A stretch of DNA of 64,000 nt from Hydrangea macrophylla (GCA_033977485.1 CM066994.1:84878871-84942870), one strand, 5' to 3'. Shown: positions 47,251-58,870, numbered from the stretch's first letter. The notes: generated from the sequence alone by a model not told the origin. A program made the numbers and translations.

Positions 47251-48608
47251 TAACGATATCACACCTCTCAAGGATTCATTTTTGGACGAACAATTATTTG
47301 CGTTATCTTCCTTAAATCGTCCGTGGTTCAGTGACATCGTAAATTTCTTGGCCACGGATATATCCCTCATACTTGGTCAAGTCAAGATAAAGATTGTTTC
47401 TTTTCTCAAATCAAACATTATTATTGGGACGACCCGCTTCTTTTTAAACATTGTTATAATCAAATTATACGATGTTGTGTCCCAGAGAGTGAATTCAACT
47501 CTATATTAAACTTTTGTCACTCCATAGAATGCGGAGGACACTTTGGTGGCCATCGTACGGTCGCTACAATCCTCCAAAGCGGGTTATATTAGCCAACCCT
47601 GTTTAAAGATGCCCACAAATTCTGTCAAAACTGTGTACGTTGCCAACAAATAGGTAACATGTCACGTTATAATGCGATGCCTTTGACCCTAATCCTTATT
47701 ATATAAATATTTGATGTGTGGGGCATTGACTTTATGGGTCCGTTTCTGTCGTCCTTTGGGTTCGAATACATTTTAGTCGCGGTCGATTATGTTTCTAAGT
47801 GGGTGGAGGCAGTTGCGACAAAAATGAACGACCACAAAGTCGTGGTTCAATTTATTAAAGATAACATATTTTGTCATTTTGGCACACCACGAGCGATTAT
47901 AAGTGACGGCGAAGTAATCATCACTTTGAGGCGCTAGTCTGAAAAGACTCCGTCACTCATAAGGTAGGAACCACGTACCATTCGCAAACACAAGGCCAAA
48001 TAGAAGTCTCAAATCGAGAAGTAAAAAGTATACTGGAAAAAACGGACGTCCAGATCGCAAGGATTGGTCACAACGACTAAGCGATGCGCTTTGGGCATAT
48101 CGAACAGTGTATAAAACTCCTATAGGAATGTCTCCTTACCGACTAGTCTTCAGAAAAGCGTGCCACCTACCGGTGGAACATGAACATAGATCTTATTGGG
48201 CTGTAAAATTGCTTAACCAAGATATAAGGGTGGCAGGGTGCCATCGAAACTTCAAATACAAGAGCTGGAAGAATTGAGAAATGAGGCTTATGAGAACTCG
48301 AGAATCTACAAAGAACGATCAAAAGCGTTTCATGATAAGATGATCATAAAAAAAATTTCAAAGTTGGACAACGTGTGTGGTTGTTTAACTCGAAATTAAG
48401 GTTGTTCCCAGGTAAGCTACGTTCCCTATGGGACGGTCTGTTTGTAATAACACAGGTGTTTCCGCATGGAGCAATTGAAATCCAATATAAAACCGGGAGA
48501 ACACCATTTAAAGTAAACGGTCAATGGCTTAAGCCGTACCAGTCTAACGAAACTGATGAAAGAGAGATAGAATCAATATATTTGGTAGATCCAATCTATT
48601 TCGACTGA
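47251..48608 (+). pseudogene. Athila integrase (broken)
   Basis: Pieces lie in different frames. The core start is in 47716-47937 ([20 protein letters not shown], first Asp at 47728-47730; second Asp in AIISDGE). A fragment with the third catalytic Glu follows at ~48010 ([13 protein letters not shown]), then the C-terminus 48375-48608 (LFNSKLRLFPGKLRSLWDGLF, VNGQWLKPY). The zinc-binding part is degraded. A phrase after the stop (CGCTTCTTGGGAGGTAACC, 48645-48663) is a known conserved feature after Athila pol. Confidence 0.82.
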
Positions 48609-48809
48609 GCGCTTGTGTCGATCGAGATAATGACGTAAAACTTAGCGCTTCTTGGGAGGTAACCTAAGCTTTTGTTAGAACTTTCTTTAATTTTGGTCGC
48701 TTTTTAGGAGTTTTGTCTGCCAATGTCAAGATTTAATTGCCCAAAAAGAGAAAAATTAATCACTGCAACCCTTATACAAGAAAACAGAAGAAAAAAATGA
48801 GAACAATAG

Positions 48810-49165
48810 CTTCTCGCGCGCGCGAGGTGTCGCTTGCGCGAGAAGGCCCCTTAGAAATTTTTTTTGAAAAACTTTGAAAACTAGCCTCAGTAGTAACTCG
48901 CGCCTAGAATCGCACGCGCAAGGGGCTCGCTAGAGCGGACCGCTCGCACGATTATGGGCCTTAGAAAATTTTTCCAAATTTTAAGCCTCAACTTTTGCTC
49001 GCACCAGAGTTTGCGCCCGCGAGGTCTTCGCTGGAGCGGCCCGCTCGCGCGAATATCTAATTTTTCTAACATTTTTCCCAAACACAAAAACCTGGTCTCA
49101 GCTTCTCCTCGTGGGGTGATTCGCATGAGCGAAGGTCGCTCACGCGGCCCGCTCGCACGAGGTAC
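48810..49165. repeat. GC-rich GCTCGCGCGAGC palindrome array upstream of the internal TATA
   Basis: CTCGCGCGCGCGAGG, CGCTTGCGCGAG, GAGCGGACCGCTCGCACGA, GAGCGGCCCGCTCGCGCGA and GCGGCCCGCTCGCACGAGG recur over ~355 bp, separated by AT-rich spacers such as TTAGAAAATTTTT. They are the same motif family as in the element's 5' LTR at 38091-38186. The last one ends ~14 bp before a TATA box. Confidence 0.87.
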
Positions 49166-49174
49166 CCATTTTGC

Positions 49175-49182
49175 TATAAATA
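49175..49182 (+). promoter_or_regulatory. Internal TATA box of the Athila 3' region
   Basis: TATAAATA in the context GCTATAAATAGGGC, followed within 40-60 bp by a CT-rich 5' UTR-like stretch (CTCGCTCTCTCTCTCTC). This has the look of a complete plant core promoter, placed 570 bp after pol and 2 kb before the third ORF. Confidence 0.65.
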
Positions 49183-51196
49183 GGGCTGAGCCCTAATTCT
49201 TTTCAGATTCCTCGCTCTCTCTCTCTCTTCATCGTCTCTCTTCTTTCTCTCGCAACTCTCTCACTCTCTCAAGATCTCTCACCTCCTTCCCCCTAAAAGC
49301 ACTATCAACCACCATCACCACCACGAGACGCCGCCGCCGATGCTAAACACGTCGTCGATTGCAGCCAAAATGCCCACTAATCACAGGTATATACTTGACC
49401 CTGAGTTTCTAATCACAGGTACCCACATACCCTTATATATACATACATAGATGGATACATACATATATCTAGATTTGTATATTCATGTATACACACAGTC
49501 ACAGATTTATATATATATACACACATATATGTGCACACATTGGTAGATTTAGGGTTTGTGATTTTGGGGGGAGGGGGGGGGGGTTTCTTTGAATCCACAT
49601 AAATACATAAATATATATAGATTTTGATATGGATATGTAGATACTGTTATACATACACAGATTGATACACCCCCAACTTTGACAAACAGTGAATTTCATT
49701 TAGGGTTCTCACATTAGGGCTATGATGTAGATCTATACAATAGATGTATATATAGATATCTATTTACAAATACAAGTAGTCCTAAACCCTAAATGTCAAC
49801 CCATATCAATTTATGTATACATCTTGGCTCTCTATATACATACACCCTGAAATCCTCATAAACCCTAACCCTGAATTAGACACACTGTTTGGGGCTTGAA
49901 TTGGGAGCTTACTATATCTAAATTAGGGTCATATATGTGTCGATATATTCGCGAATCTAAACTTGGAGACATAGACTGTTCATACACAATTAGGTGTATA
50001 TTCTGATCCATATACACACACTATTTTTATTAAAGGTTAGTGATTTGAGATTTTTCGTATGTCTACTTTTGTTTGCATGGATATGGGTATACCCATACAC
50101 ATACCCACATATTTATACATAGATTTATGGATCCGTATATATATGACTCTACACATTGACTTAAATTAAACTCTACTCACACACAAATCCTGAATTGGAT
50201 AGTAGTATTTTCTTTGTTTAGATTAAGACGTCATCATGTGTTTATAACTGCCCACTACACACATACACACACTGAATTTTGAAGGCACATACCCTAGTCT
50301 CTGAATTATACAAGCACTGAGGAATCCTTTTAAATTGTTAACTGGGGGCTATGAATCTTTACTCATGGAAGTACGTAAGTACGAGCACATTTATTTGAAT
50401 ATATCCAGTTAACACACACATGACCTGAACCCTAACCATGTGTGGATGGATTTAAGGTTTGTAAGATGGGGAGTGCTACATTTGCACACTAAATTTGGTC
50501 GTTGGTTTCTATACACAAAGCCACAAATACATTTGTTGAAACCCCCACACTTGTTGGATTTAATCCATTGTACATATTGGGACAATCATTACTCACTCAC
50601 AGAAATTAAGATCCGTTCGATAGTCGATTTTAATTCATGATTGTCTAATAAACTTTACAATTAAATCAAGAACAATAGTACTCCTAATCAGCACCTAGTG
50701 TATTGATATTTCAATCTGGATCTTTGGAATACTAAAGATACTTGTAAACTTGATTCCAATTGTTACAGACTTTTGATTTTTCCTTTCTTCGTGCTTCTAT
50801 TGAAACATATCTAAAACCTATGTTACATCATGAATTTCATTTCTAAAGCTTTGACAGAAATTGAACATATACGTCATTTTTTAACATTGATGAACATTAA
50901 CACGCGGCAAGTGCCCCTTGACTTGCCGCAATGTTTGTGTCCTAGACGGGACAGTAAATGGGAAGGGGGTAGTCCCTTCTCACAATTGTTGGGTGTTCCC
51001 CCGTGAACCCCAATTTTATTTCAACTATTGAATATTCATTGATTGTGTCCCTTGCCGGGATTCGTTTTCATTGCAGGTGACCCCTTCCCTTTGTCCCTCG
51101 ACCCCTCTTTTCTCTTTTCTTTCCTGGGCCTATCCAAGATATAAAGCTGACATTTCCAAAAATTTTCTTTTACCTTTTTCAACTAACTTTTAAAAC
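49183..51196 (+). other. Putative spliced leader of the third Athila ORF
   Basis: After a CT-rich leader comes a possible donor (ATCACAG/GTATATAC at ~49386). About 1.7 kb of AT-rich, ATAC-microsatellite-bearing sequence follows, with a G run at 49566-49583. A possible acceptor (TTTTCATTGCAG/GTG, ~51076) lies 120 bp before ATG 51197. No ORF is credible inside. Splicing is inferred from the signals only. Confidence 0.4.
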
Positions 51197-52386
51197 ATGA
51201 CTAAAAGACCAGTTAAATCTGCCTCATCCTCCCAACCCCCTCAAAAGAAAACAAAAGGCAAGGAAAAACAAACCCAACTGCCCCCTCCACCAGACGACCC
51301 TAACCCAAACAAACTAGGCCCTAGATACGCCAACCGAGGCCTAAACCACGAGGCCGCTATCGACGCTGAATTCTTCGTGTCCAATAAAGACACCAAATGG
51401 GACCACAATAACCTCACTGCCCGAAAGTTGGCCCCACAGCTCTATTATCGTAATCCTGACCTCAATTAGCTACCCCTGCCTCGTACGCCTCTTTTACCAA
51501 AACCTCCAATACCACAAAGCCTCCCTCAGTCAACACGCGTGCATCTCCACTACTATAGACAACCGCCACATAACCCTAAACCCAGACAATATTACTGACA
51601 TCCTCCAAATCCCCTCCTATTCCTACCAGGTATCTAAATTAAATGTCCTAAATAAAGCCCACTCCTTTATCCACGTTATCCACGTTATCGACCAGATGTG
51701 ATTTCCTTGGTCACGAGTAAGAGTGAACCAAGGAAATCCACCATGCCCTCCATGCATTTTACCGCAGAGACTGGTTTCATCCAGGTCTCATGATTATGGA
51801 GGGCATGCATCTCACCATCCTGGACATTGACCATTCCGTCGACTCCAAACTCCTATTGCCTTACCCTCGCACCATCACGGCCATTCTCCGGGCCAAGGCC
51901 TTCGTTATCCCCCCTGACGAGCCGATAGATGGACGTATTCTAGAGTTTGCTTCCACTGATTGGAAGTTCAGTCTGGACCGTCTATATTTAGAGGAAAGGA
52001 GGGCCCTAGAGTAGGCCCAGGTGCATTGAGACCAGGAGGCATAGCGTCCACCTTCGCTGGAGGATAGCCCTTATACTTGGACCTATGGGGACGTGTGTGC
52101 ATTTCGCGGCGAGACCCTTCGACTGCAGTCCTACATGTGCTCATCTTTCTAGCTAGCACATCCAGATTAGCTGGAGGACATCCTAGCCCAGGGAGAGGCA
52201 GCCTATCAGTCTGCTTTTCAGCGTCCGGTATAGCAGATAGCTGAGGAGGCAGGTGAGGAAGAGCTGGCTGGAGAGGCTAGAGGTGATGGAGGTGATGGGA
52301 GTGAAGAAGATGGCGATGATGCTGGTGACACTGGCCAGGGGAGTACAGGGTTGGAGATTGTGTTAGTGGAGGGAGAGGATGATTGA
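51197..52386 (+). pseudogene. Third ORF of the Athila element (broken); plant-transposon-protein-like
   Basis: Three frames together make about 390 codons. 51197-51469 gives a basic N-terminus (MTKRPVKSASSSQPPQKKTK) and GPRYANRGLNHEAAIDAEFF. The next frame, to 51701, gives CLVRLFYQNLQYHK and NRHITLNPDNITDILQIP. 51790-52386 gives MHLTILDIDHSVDSKLLLPY, RTITAILRAKAFVIPPDEP and an acidic tail ending VEGEDD. The pattern LVRxFYxNL followed by a short beta-rich stretch resembles the 'putative plant transposon protein' domain (PF20167) found next to such elements; I hold this loosely. No signal peptide or membrane span is visible, so an envelope-like role is not supported. Confidence 0.6.
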
Positions 52387-52829
52387 TGTGGGTTTGGAGT
52401 TATTGGGGCATTTTTTTTCATTTTTCATTGTATTTGGTGGGTAGTTTAGACAGTTTCAGACATTTGGCATGTATATTTTGTTATTGTTTCTACTTTTCTA
52501 TTTTCGTTTTCTTCCTCTATTTATTATTAGGATACTGCTATACCTGGCTACGACCGGTTTATTTTGTTAGTACCTTTTATGTCGTTCTTTTCATATTGGT
52601 CTGTATTTATTTATTTTTGCTTTTGGTTTTCTTTTTCTTTTATGGTTTGTTATATTCTTGAAGCTTCTGGTTAGTCACACCATTAACGTTACTATTAATT
52701 GGTTATGCTTCCACATTCCTAGTTAGCTATATAATGATTGGACTTATTCACTTATGCAATTGTCATAGATTTTATTAATACAGAACAAATTCCAACCCCA
52801 TTGCACTTTAACAGGAATCTCTTAGGTTC
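52387..52829 (+). other. Untranslated tail of the Athila 3' region
   Basis: T-rich sequence after the third ORF; nothing recognised apart from its position before the purine tract. Confidence 0.55.
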
Positions 52830-52842
52830 AAGTTTGGGGGAG
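52830..52842 (+). other. Athila polypurine tract
   Basis: AAGTTTGGGGGAG, preceded by TTAGGTTC, is the usual Athila form. The sequence after it does not match the 5' LTR start. Confidence 0.7.
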
Positions 52843-53066
52843 TTAATGCAGAAATTCTAATTGGAATTCAATATTAGAAATTTAAGTGCATAAGTAGATC
52901 ATTCTTGATACCCATTCTCGTAATTAATACCATAATTTTGTTTCTTTTTCTAATAACTCAAACTAATAAAGTTTCAGTTGTGACTTATTTTTGGTTTCAG
53001 GATTATAGCTCCCACATATCCATATAGCTTACCTTGATCCTCATATCTCATTTTCTTCTCCTTACT
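52843..53066 (+). other. Unassigned AT-rich stretch with an acceptor-like site
   Basis: No match to any LTR in the window. TTATTTTTGGTTTCAG at ~52986-53001 looks like a 3' splice site, 65 bp before the ATG of the next ORF. Confidence 0.35.
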
Positions 53067-53728
53067 ATGGACCATCCTATTTCTCCTCCTACTTTACCCG
53101 ATAGGTCATCGAGTGTGTCGAGTCATTTTTTTTTATTCTAGTTCATCCACCACTGACACTTTACCGAGTCCTAGGGTAGCCAAACATTATGGTCCAGTCG
53201 GTCATCTGGGTTGGTGCCATCATCGTCCTCGTATCCCCATAACTAGTTATTCTGATTCTTCTGACGAGGAGGATTTGTTTGGCGATGACCCTACTGCTAT
53301 CGATGGCCCTTATGGTGCCCCACCTACATCCTCTGAGTCTTCTTCTTCTTCATCATCAGCCGATTATTCGACTAATGACGATGAGATTGAGGATGATGAA
53401 GGAGTTATTTCGAGTCTAGCTGCCATGTCTTTGAGTAATCCTGTATCGATCGATGTACCTACACCTGAGGTTACCTACCCATATAAGGACCTACCTGATT
53501 ATATGCTGGACACTGTTTGACAACGTCCGGGTCACCCTGACTGGTCACCTAAGGACATAGCCTCGATATTTGCACCGTATGCCGGTCCTAAGGATGATAA
53601 GGTTGATTTGGGTCCGGGTATCATTGAGGGGGCTGCAGCAGATGTGGTTTCAGAGCTTCCGACTGAGGATGATTTTGATGAGATGGGACCGATGTTCGAC
53701 CCTGTTGTGCATCCACAGTGGGAGCTGG
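53067..53728 (+). pseudogene. Acidic Ser-rich ORF fragment, function unknown
   Basis: ATG 53067 opens MDHPISPPTLPDRSSSVSS. A run of T at ~53130-53137 then breaks the frame, which continues with TDTLPSPRVAKHYGPVG, a Ser/Asp/Glu-rich middle and YKDLPDYMLDTV, a TGA at 53518, then PGHPDWSPKDIASIFAPYAG and LPTEDDFDEMGPMF. It is cut at 53728 by LARD-2. I do not recognise it. Like the Tekay3 ORF at 62917 it is acidic and sits just after an acceptor-like site, but I see no sequence match. It may be an accessory ORF of a lost element or a displaced host exon. Confidence 0.4.
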
Positions 53729-55957
53729 TGTGGATATCGCAAGTTTTCTTTCTTTTACCCACAGCTTTTCAAAATCAATTTCAAAAATAAATGAGTCACC
53801 ACTTAATTTTTAAATGGAAAAATTAAGAAACCATTTTAAAAGCAAACTGATCTTTTAGAAACCAGAGATTAACTAGGTCCGGGGATTATGGAATGAGAGA
53901 GGAAGGAGCCCGTCGGACTAAAACACCCTCTCTCATCCTATCTTGCGATAGGCCTCTACTCAATATCCTTCTAATCCAATTATTAATTTAAATGTGCCCT
54001 CATCTAATATATATGTACAGATATACGTCACAAAAACATGTCTAAAGGGGTGTAAAATTGCAATTGATAAAATATCATTCAAAAGCCACATAAGCCAAGT
54101 AGCAGGCAATATGACATGCAATAGGGAACAAGAGAACTTACCCGGGGTCCAGCAGCGATGTTTAAACGTGCAATGCATACAAACAAAAGAAAATCCTAGA
54201 AAGAGTCTCTGATCACATTTACATATAAGGTAAGACCTAGTCTAAGGTGTCACGCATGAAATTGAAAAATCAATAAAATCGAGAAATTAAAATAAACTAA
54301 AGAGGAGTCCTAGAAATCATACCTTGATAGCGCTATAAAACAAAAGGTTGGTCCACATGCTTCACATAATAATATGATATCAAATAATCAATCCTAATTC
54401 TCTAGCTTAGATCTAGCAAGCATGAAATCCAACTTTATTCAATAGCTAGTTCTAATCATGGGCATTAAATGTACATGAATGAATGAATGTAAACAAGAAT
54501 AAAACGTGGATTTATTCACCAATTTGGGTCACTTAACTTCTGGATTTAAGCTAAGTTATCATTATTCAAAGTATGATTTGGGTCCTAAGACATTATGAGA
54601 CCATTTGAGTTAAAATAAATAAGATTAGACAAAAACAGTAGCAGTTTTTTATGAATTACAAAGAGCAGACCAGATCTTAAAAAAATGAAAAACCATACTT
54701 CCAATTGTTGGATCTTAATTCTTTTTGGATATGATGTGCCTCTGTGAGTCTAGTTTATAACCCAAAAAGAAAATCAAGGTTTTAACGGTTAGATCTCTGG
54801 GAACATGGAAAATACTAGACGTCACTCAGGAATCTGCAACTCTCTGTCCAGAGATCTTGTGCGATTTTTAAAAAATAGCAAAAAGATGAGAAACACTTAG
54901 ATCTTTTTAGGGGATCTTCCTAACACACTAAGGTACTTAGAAAAATTATTGGGGACCCCAGAAACTCTGTTAAAATTCTGATTTATTAGTTTCAAAATGG
55001 ATTTACTATTCTGAAATTTTGGACAGAGAGTTGCATGTACTGAAATCACAAGACCAAACCATCTTAGCCATGAAATCACCTTAAAACAAAAATCACAGTG
55101 GTAGAATATTGTGTTATTAATACTTTCCCGTTGGTTTCACTTGATCTCAACGGTTAGATTTCGAACTAAAAATCTTTGATCAAAAACAGTTTGTGAACTC
55201 TCTGTTTTCATTTGTCAAGCTCACTTTTATTTGTTAACCCCAACTATCAAGCCATGAAGTTGGACTTAAACTAACCATTTTCTCCTACCATTTGATGGTG
55301 ATTGGAGGCTAAAGACCTTCATATTTGTAGATTTCAAATGAAGTATGAATAGACTTCATGAAATCTCAAGATGAGGACTCTAAACCATGGAGATGGGCTT
55401 AGACTCAAAACCATTTTCTCCTACCATTTGATGGTCATTGGAGATGAAGACATGACTAATACTCATGGGTCTCAAGGGAATATAGAAAGGATTCCATGAA
55501 ACATCAAGTTTAGAGGACCCCAAGTCATGAGTATGGACTTGGATCCATCTATTTGCTTATAAATGAAGTGATGATCAAACTTTGACTCCCATGGGAAGCA
55601 TAGGCTTACATGGAATTCAAAAGATCATGTTCAAGGGATTTCAAGAGAGATGTTGAGAATCTCTAAGAGTCTCAAGAAGGAAGTATGATCAACAAATAAA
55701 GCAAAGAAGACAAAGTAGCTTGAGGATTAAAGATTCAAAAAGAAAGAATGTAAATAAACAACTATGGTTAGAGGATCACCTCCAAACTATCCTCAAAAGT
55801 TTATCTCCTTTGAAGATCTTCCAAGCTCTTCTTCCTAGTTTTCTAAACTCTCTCTTTTCTCTCCCAAAGAAAGTTGGTATGTGGTGGTTTTTCCCTTGTG
55901 TATTGTGTTGTATGTCTCACCCTCTTCTTGTTTTATTCCTCAAGGAAGATCCTCTGT

Positions 55958-55965
55958 CTTTTATA
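55958..55965 (-). promoter_or_regulatory. TATA box of the LARD-2 LTR
   Basis: TATAAAAG on the minus strand, followed by ACAGAGG and later GGGAGAGAAAAGAGAGAG, as expected for transcript start and R region. Confidence 0.65.
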
Positions 55966-56074
55966 AAAAAAATTACCAAGCTTTTTTTAAGTGAATCCGG
56001 AGTGAAATACAGGTGTAAACATCTCATTTGGTGGTACAATACGTACTTCCTGAAATTAGACAGACTGCTACCCA

Positions 56075-56402
56075 GGGCGGCAGTCAAAAATCATCTGCGG
56101 CAGTCCGTGAATGCCGCCGCGGCACTCTGTGACTGCCGTCGCGGCACTCCGTGACTACCGCCCAGCTCTCAGTAAGTGCCGCGCCAAATTATTGATTGCC
56201 GTATTTTTGTCAACCTTACTTTATCTGTTTTTTGTTTTTATCTGCATACATATACGTATTGTACCACAAAATACGGACTTTAAAAATAAACGGCAGTCAG
56301 AAAATGTCGGCGGCACTCAGTAAATGCCGGGCCGGCACTCACTGAATGTCGTTCGGCACTCAGTGAGTGCCGCTCGGCATTCACGGAATGCCTCGGAATT
56401 CT
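56075..56402. repeat. CGGCACTC palindrome array upstream of the LARD-2 TATA
   Basis: Over ten copies of GGCACTC/GAGTGCC, GGCAGTC/GACTGCC and GGCATTC/GAATGCC appear in both orientations. One pair is a perfect 19-bp palindrome, CGGCACTCAGTGAGTGCCG (56354-56372). The array has an AT-rich gap at 56190-56290. Confidence 0.88.
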
Positions 56403-56809
56403 GCCGTGTGCCATTTTCTGCATAACTTCCCTTTTTAGGTCTTTTCTTTCTTCCTTTTTTCTTAAAGAAACTTATTTTTGAAGATCTTTTCCGAAAATGG
56501 TGTTTTACACCTGAATTCTCCTAAATACCTGGTATTTTCTTCTTTCTGTGAAATTTTATCGCGTTTGGAGAACTTTCTTAAGAGCTTGGAATACTTTGAA
56601 TCTTTTCGGTCCTTATCATCATTGGACGTGGAGGTGACGCTCTCCTAAATTCGACGGTCGGTCAAAATTGGGGTGACACATCCAGGGCCAGTTGATTGTT
56701 GAGCACTCCTGGATGCAATAAACCCCTTGAGAGTTCTTAGTGATGGCTGGGATTGAGAGGTCAGAGACTGAAGAGCTTGTAAGTCAAGATCCTTATGCAA
56801 AAGGTCACT

Positions 56810-57481
56810 CTATGGATTTGGCGGAGGAGTGATGATTTTCTGATCAATGAGATCTTGGATCTCATGGGGGAGTCTCGAGCAAGAATCGGTATTGTGGCCT
56901 TGAGTCTGGTGATAGGTGCAATACAAGGATTGGTCATATTTGCAAGGTAAGGGTTTTAATGGTGGCCTTGGGTCCAGGGGATTAAGGTGACCACTCTTGA
57001 TGAGGTGATCAAGGGCCATAGATAATGTCATGTCCAGGTTGGTGAATATTCTTGACCTGCCGGCTCGGCTTAATTTCGGATATGACTTTGAACTTGAGTT
57101 GCCTTTTGGGTTGAAAAGTGGGCTTGGAATAACTCTTTGGTTCGTTGGGATTGGGCATGGATATGGGCTTTGGTGAATGGTTGAGCTTGGGTATGGACTT
57201 TGAGGATAGGTTGGATTTGGACATGGGCTTTGGTGATTGGTTGGGCTTGGATGTGGATTTTGGTGCTTGGCCGGGTGATCCATTATTCCCTTCTCCAATT
57301 TATTCATCACTACCTCATTCAAACCCACTTGCTTTTTGAGTAACTGATAGAGCTCAAGTGTTACCCTCTCCAATTGATTCACCCTTAAGTTCTGTTGCTC
57401 AATAGTGGCTTGCAGCTTGTTCACTTTCTCTTCCAAATCTCTTAAGGCCATTGGCGAATCAATCTCAAGATGATGGTCCAT
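56810..57481 (-). CDS. LARD-2 Gag fragment
   Basis: This 223-residue frame starts MDHHLEIDSPMALRDLEEKV. Residues ~10-65 form a clear coiled coil (LEEKVNKLQATIEQQNLRVN). Residues ~75-125 are tandem Pro-rich units (NPHPSPTNHQSP, NPTYPQSP). Residues ~185-215 read YCTYHQTQGHNTDSCSRL and HEIQDLIDQ, the Cys/His segment that ends Tat-lineage Gag. The capsid core itself is missing, so it is a shortened Gag, perhaps still able to oligomerise and bind RNA. It stays open despite the element's age, which may mean some function. Confidence 0.75.
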   Translation of the reverse strand: MDHHLEIDSPMALRDLEEKVNKLQATIEQQNLRVNQLERVTLELYQLLKKQVGLNEVVMNKLEKGIMDHPAKHQNPHPSPTNHQSPCPNPTYPQSPYPSSTIHQSPYPCPIPTNQRVIPSPLFNPKGNSSSKSYPKLSRAGRSRIFTNLDMTLSMALDHLIKSGHLNPLDPRPPLKPLPCKYDQSLYCTYHQTQGHNTDSCSRLPHEIQDLIDQKIITPPPNP

Positions 57482-58870
57482 ATTCTCCTAAAATCAAGAA
57501 GATGAACCCAGGAGGTTAGAAGCGTCCTCACTAGGGGATCTGGTTGTTCCACTCTTTCTACAGATTCATGACATGAAAAGGTCCGCATGCAGAATCGATT
57601 TTCAGGAGGCAAGGAATTTCGAGGAATTATTTTGATCTTAATTGGAAAGAAGATGTTGTGGGTTTGTATGCTACATGTATGCAATGATATTGGTTAATGT
57701 GACAAACATGTTCATGCTTTGATGGTTTGATGCAACTGAATGCATGCATCGCACATATGGCACACGGATGAAATGCACGTGTGTGTGTGCCTACTGTATA
57801 TGCAAAAGACAGGGAAATTCTAATCCTAACACATAAACACATAAGCACATAAATCTTCACCCATGTCAAGTGTGCTAATTTTTCCTTTCATTGTGATCCT
57901 CTTTTCCCTCTCAAAGGTTGGATATTTCAACAGTTTCGAAAAAGTATTTCTTAAAATGATGAGATTTTTTCAAAAACAATTCTCAAGGATTTTGAATCTT
58001 TTATTTAAAAATGAGGATGTGAAAATGTTTCTCGATAACGATGATTGGATTGAAATTTTGCTTTAAAATTCATTTGAAGAGCATTTCTTCTAAAAACAAT
58101 TTCCAAATTTTTTTTTTGAAAATATATCTTAACAGAGGTCAGTTTGGAGCTTTAATCAAGAAGTGAACTCCAAAGATTTTTTGAAAAAGTGATTGAAAAC
58201 TTTGGAATAAAGATGGCAGAAATCCGTTTGCTTTCAAAGATGGATTTAAAATTCTTCGGGTAGAAGGATCACATTATCGGATTATCACCGTACTTTCCAT
58301 GAATTTGGATACATACAAGGTCAATGATGCTTAACTAAACATGATATAAGAAGTATAATATTATAATTAGGGTTCGGCACGTTCTCCAAATGTCGTGGAT
58401 CATGAGGAGAAATTGCTAAAAGGTGATTAAAAGATTATACATCTTTCATCAAGCAAGTATCGTCATCATCTCAAGTAATCCCTTCCGGGCATACAAAACT
58501 TCCTAGCACATAACCCTAATCAATAATTGATTTCCTAAGATTGAAAGGTTCTATGGAAGCTACTATGCAAAAGCTGGGCTTTGGTCAAATAAGGGACCCT
58601 TGACACACACCCGATAGGATGCTTCATATACCAAATCATGGTATGAGATCAAGGGTGATCACACAGTCCCATGATGACTTGACCGATCGGGTTGCCCCGA
58701 GCCTCCAAGGTCATAGTTCCGTGCAATCGACTGGCTGGACATGCAAGTGAAATGCAACAGGCATACAAAGATTAATTAATTTGATTAAAAGAATATTTTT
58801 CAAGTCTAATCCTCAAGTGAACCCAAAATAAAAAATTCTGGTCTGCGAAACTAGAGATTCTGGGTTCCAT
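57482..58870 (-). other. LARD-2 leader
   Basis: About 1.4 kb between primer-binding site and gag on the minus strand. I find no credible ORF. Confidence 0.6.

Larger units (their letters stand above)
37961..52842 (+). mobile_element. Athila-type Ty3/gypsy element, decayed, 3' LTR not found
   Basis: The 5' LTR (37961-39242), Athila-type primer-binding site, gag, DLGA protease, RT, RNase H, integrase, a long 3' region with a third ORF and a purine-rich tract (52830-52842) are all in the expected order. A solo chromovirus LTR splits gag. After the purine tract I could not find sequence matching the 5' LTR, so the 3' LTR is deleted or replaced. Without the solo LTR the element body is about 11.6 kb, in the normal Athila range. 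Confidence 0.88.
53729..56678 (-). repeat. LARD-2 3' LTR (minus strand)
   Basis: About 2,950 bp; on the minus strand TGTCACCCCAATTTTGACC to GATATCCACA. The outer boundary is firm from the match with 58891; the inner one is inferred from the TG start shared with LARD-1 and could be two bases out. It contains a palindrome cluster (56075-56402) and a TATA box (55958-55965). Confidence 0.8.

Noticed and set aside
51197..52386. Envelope-like protein in the Athila element
   Set aside because: No signal peptide, membrane span or cleavage-like site can be seen in any of the three frames.
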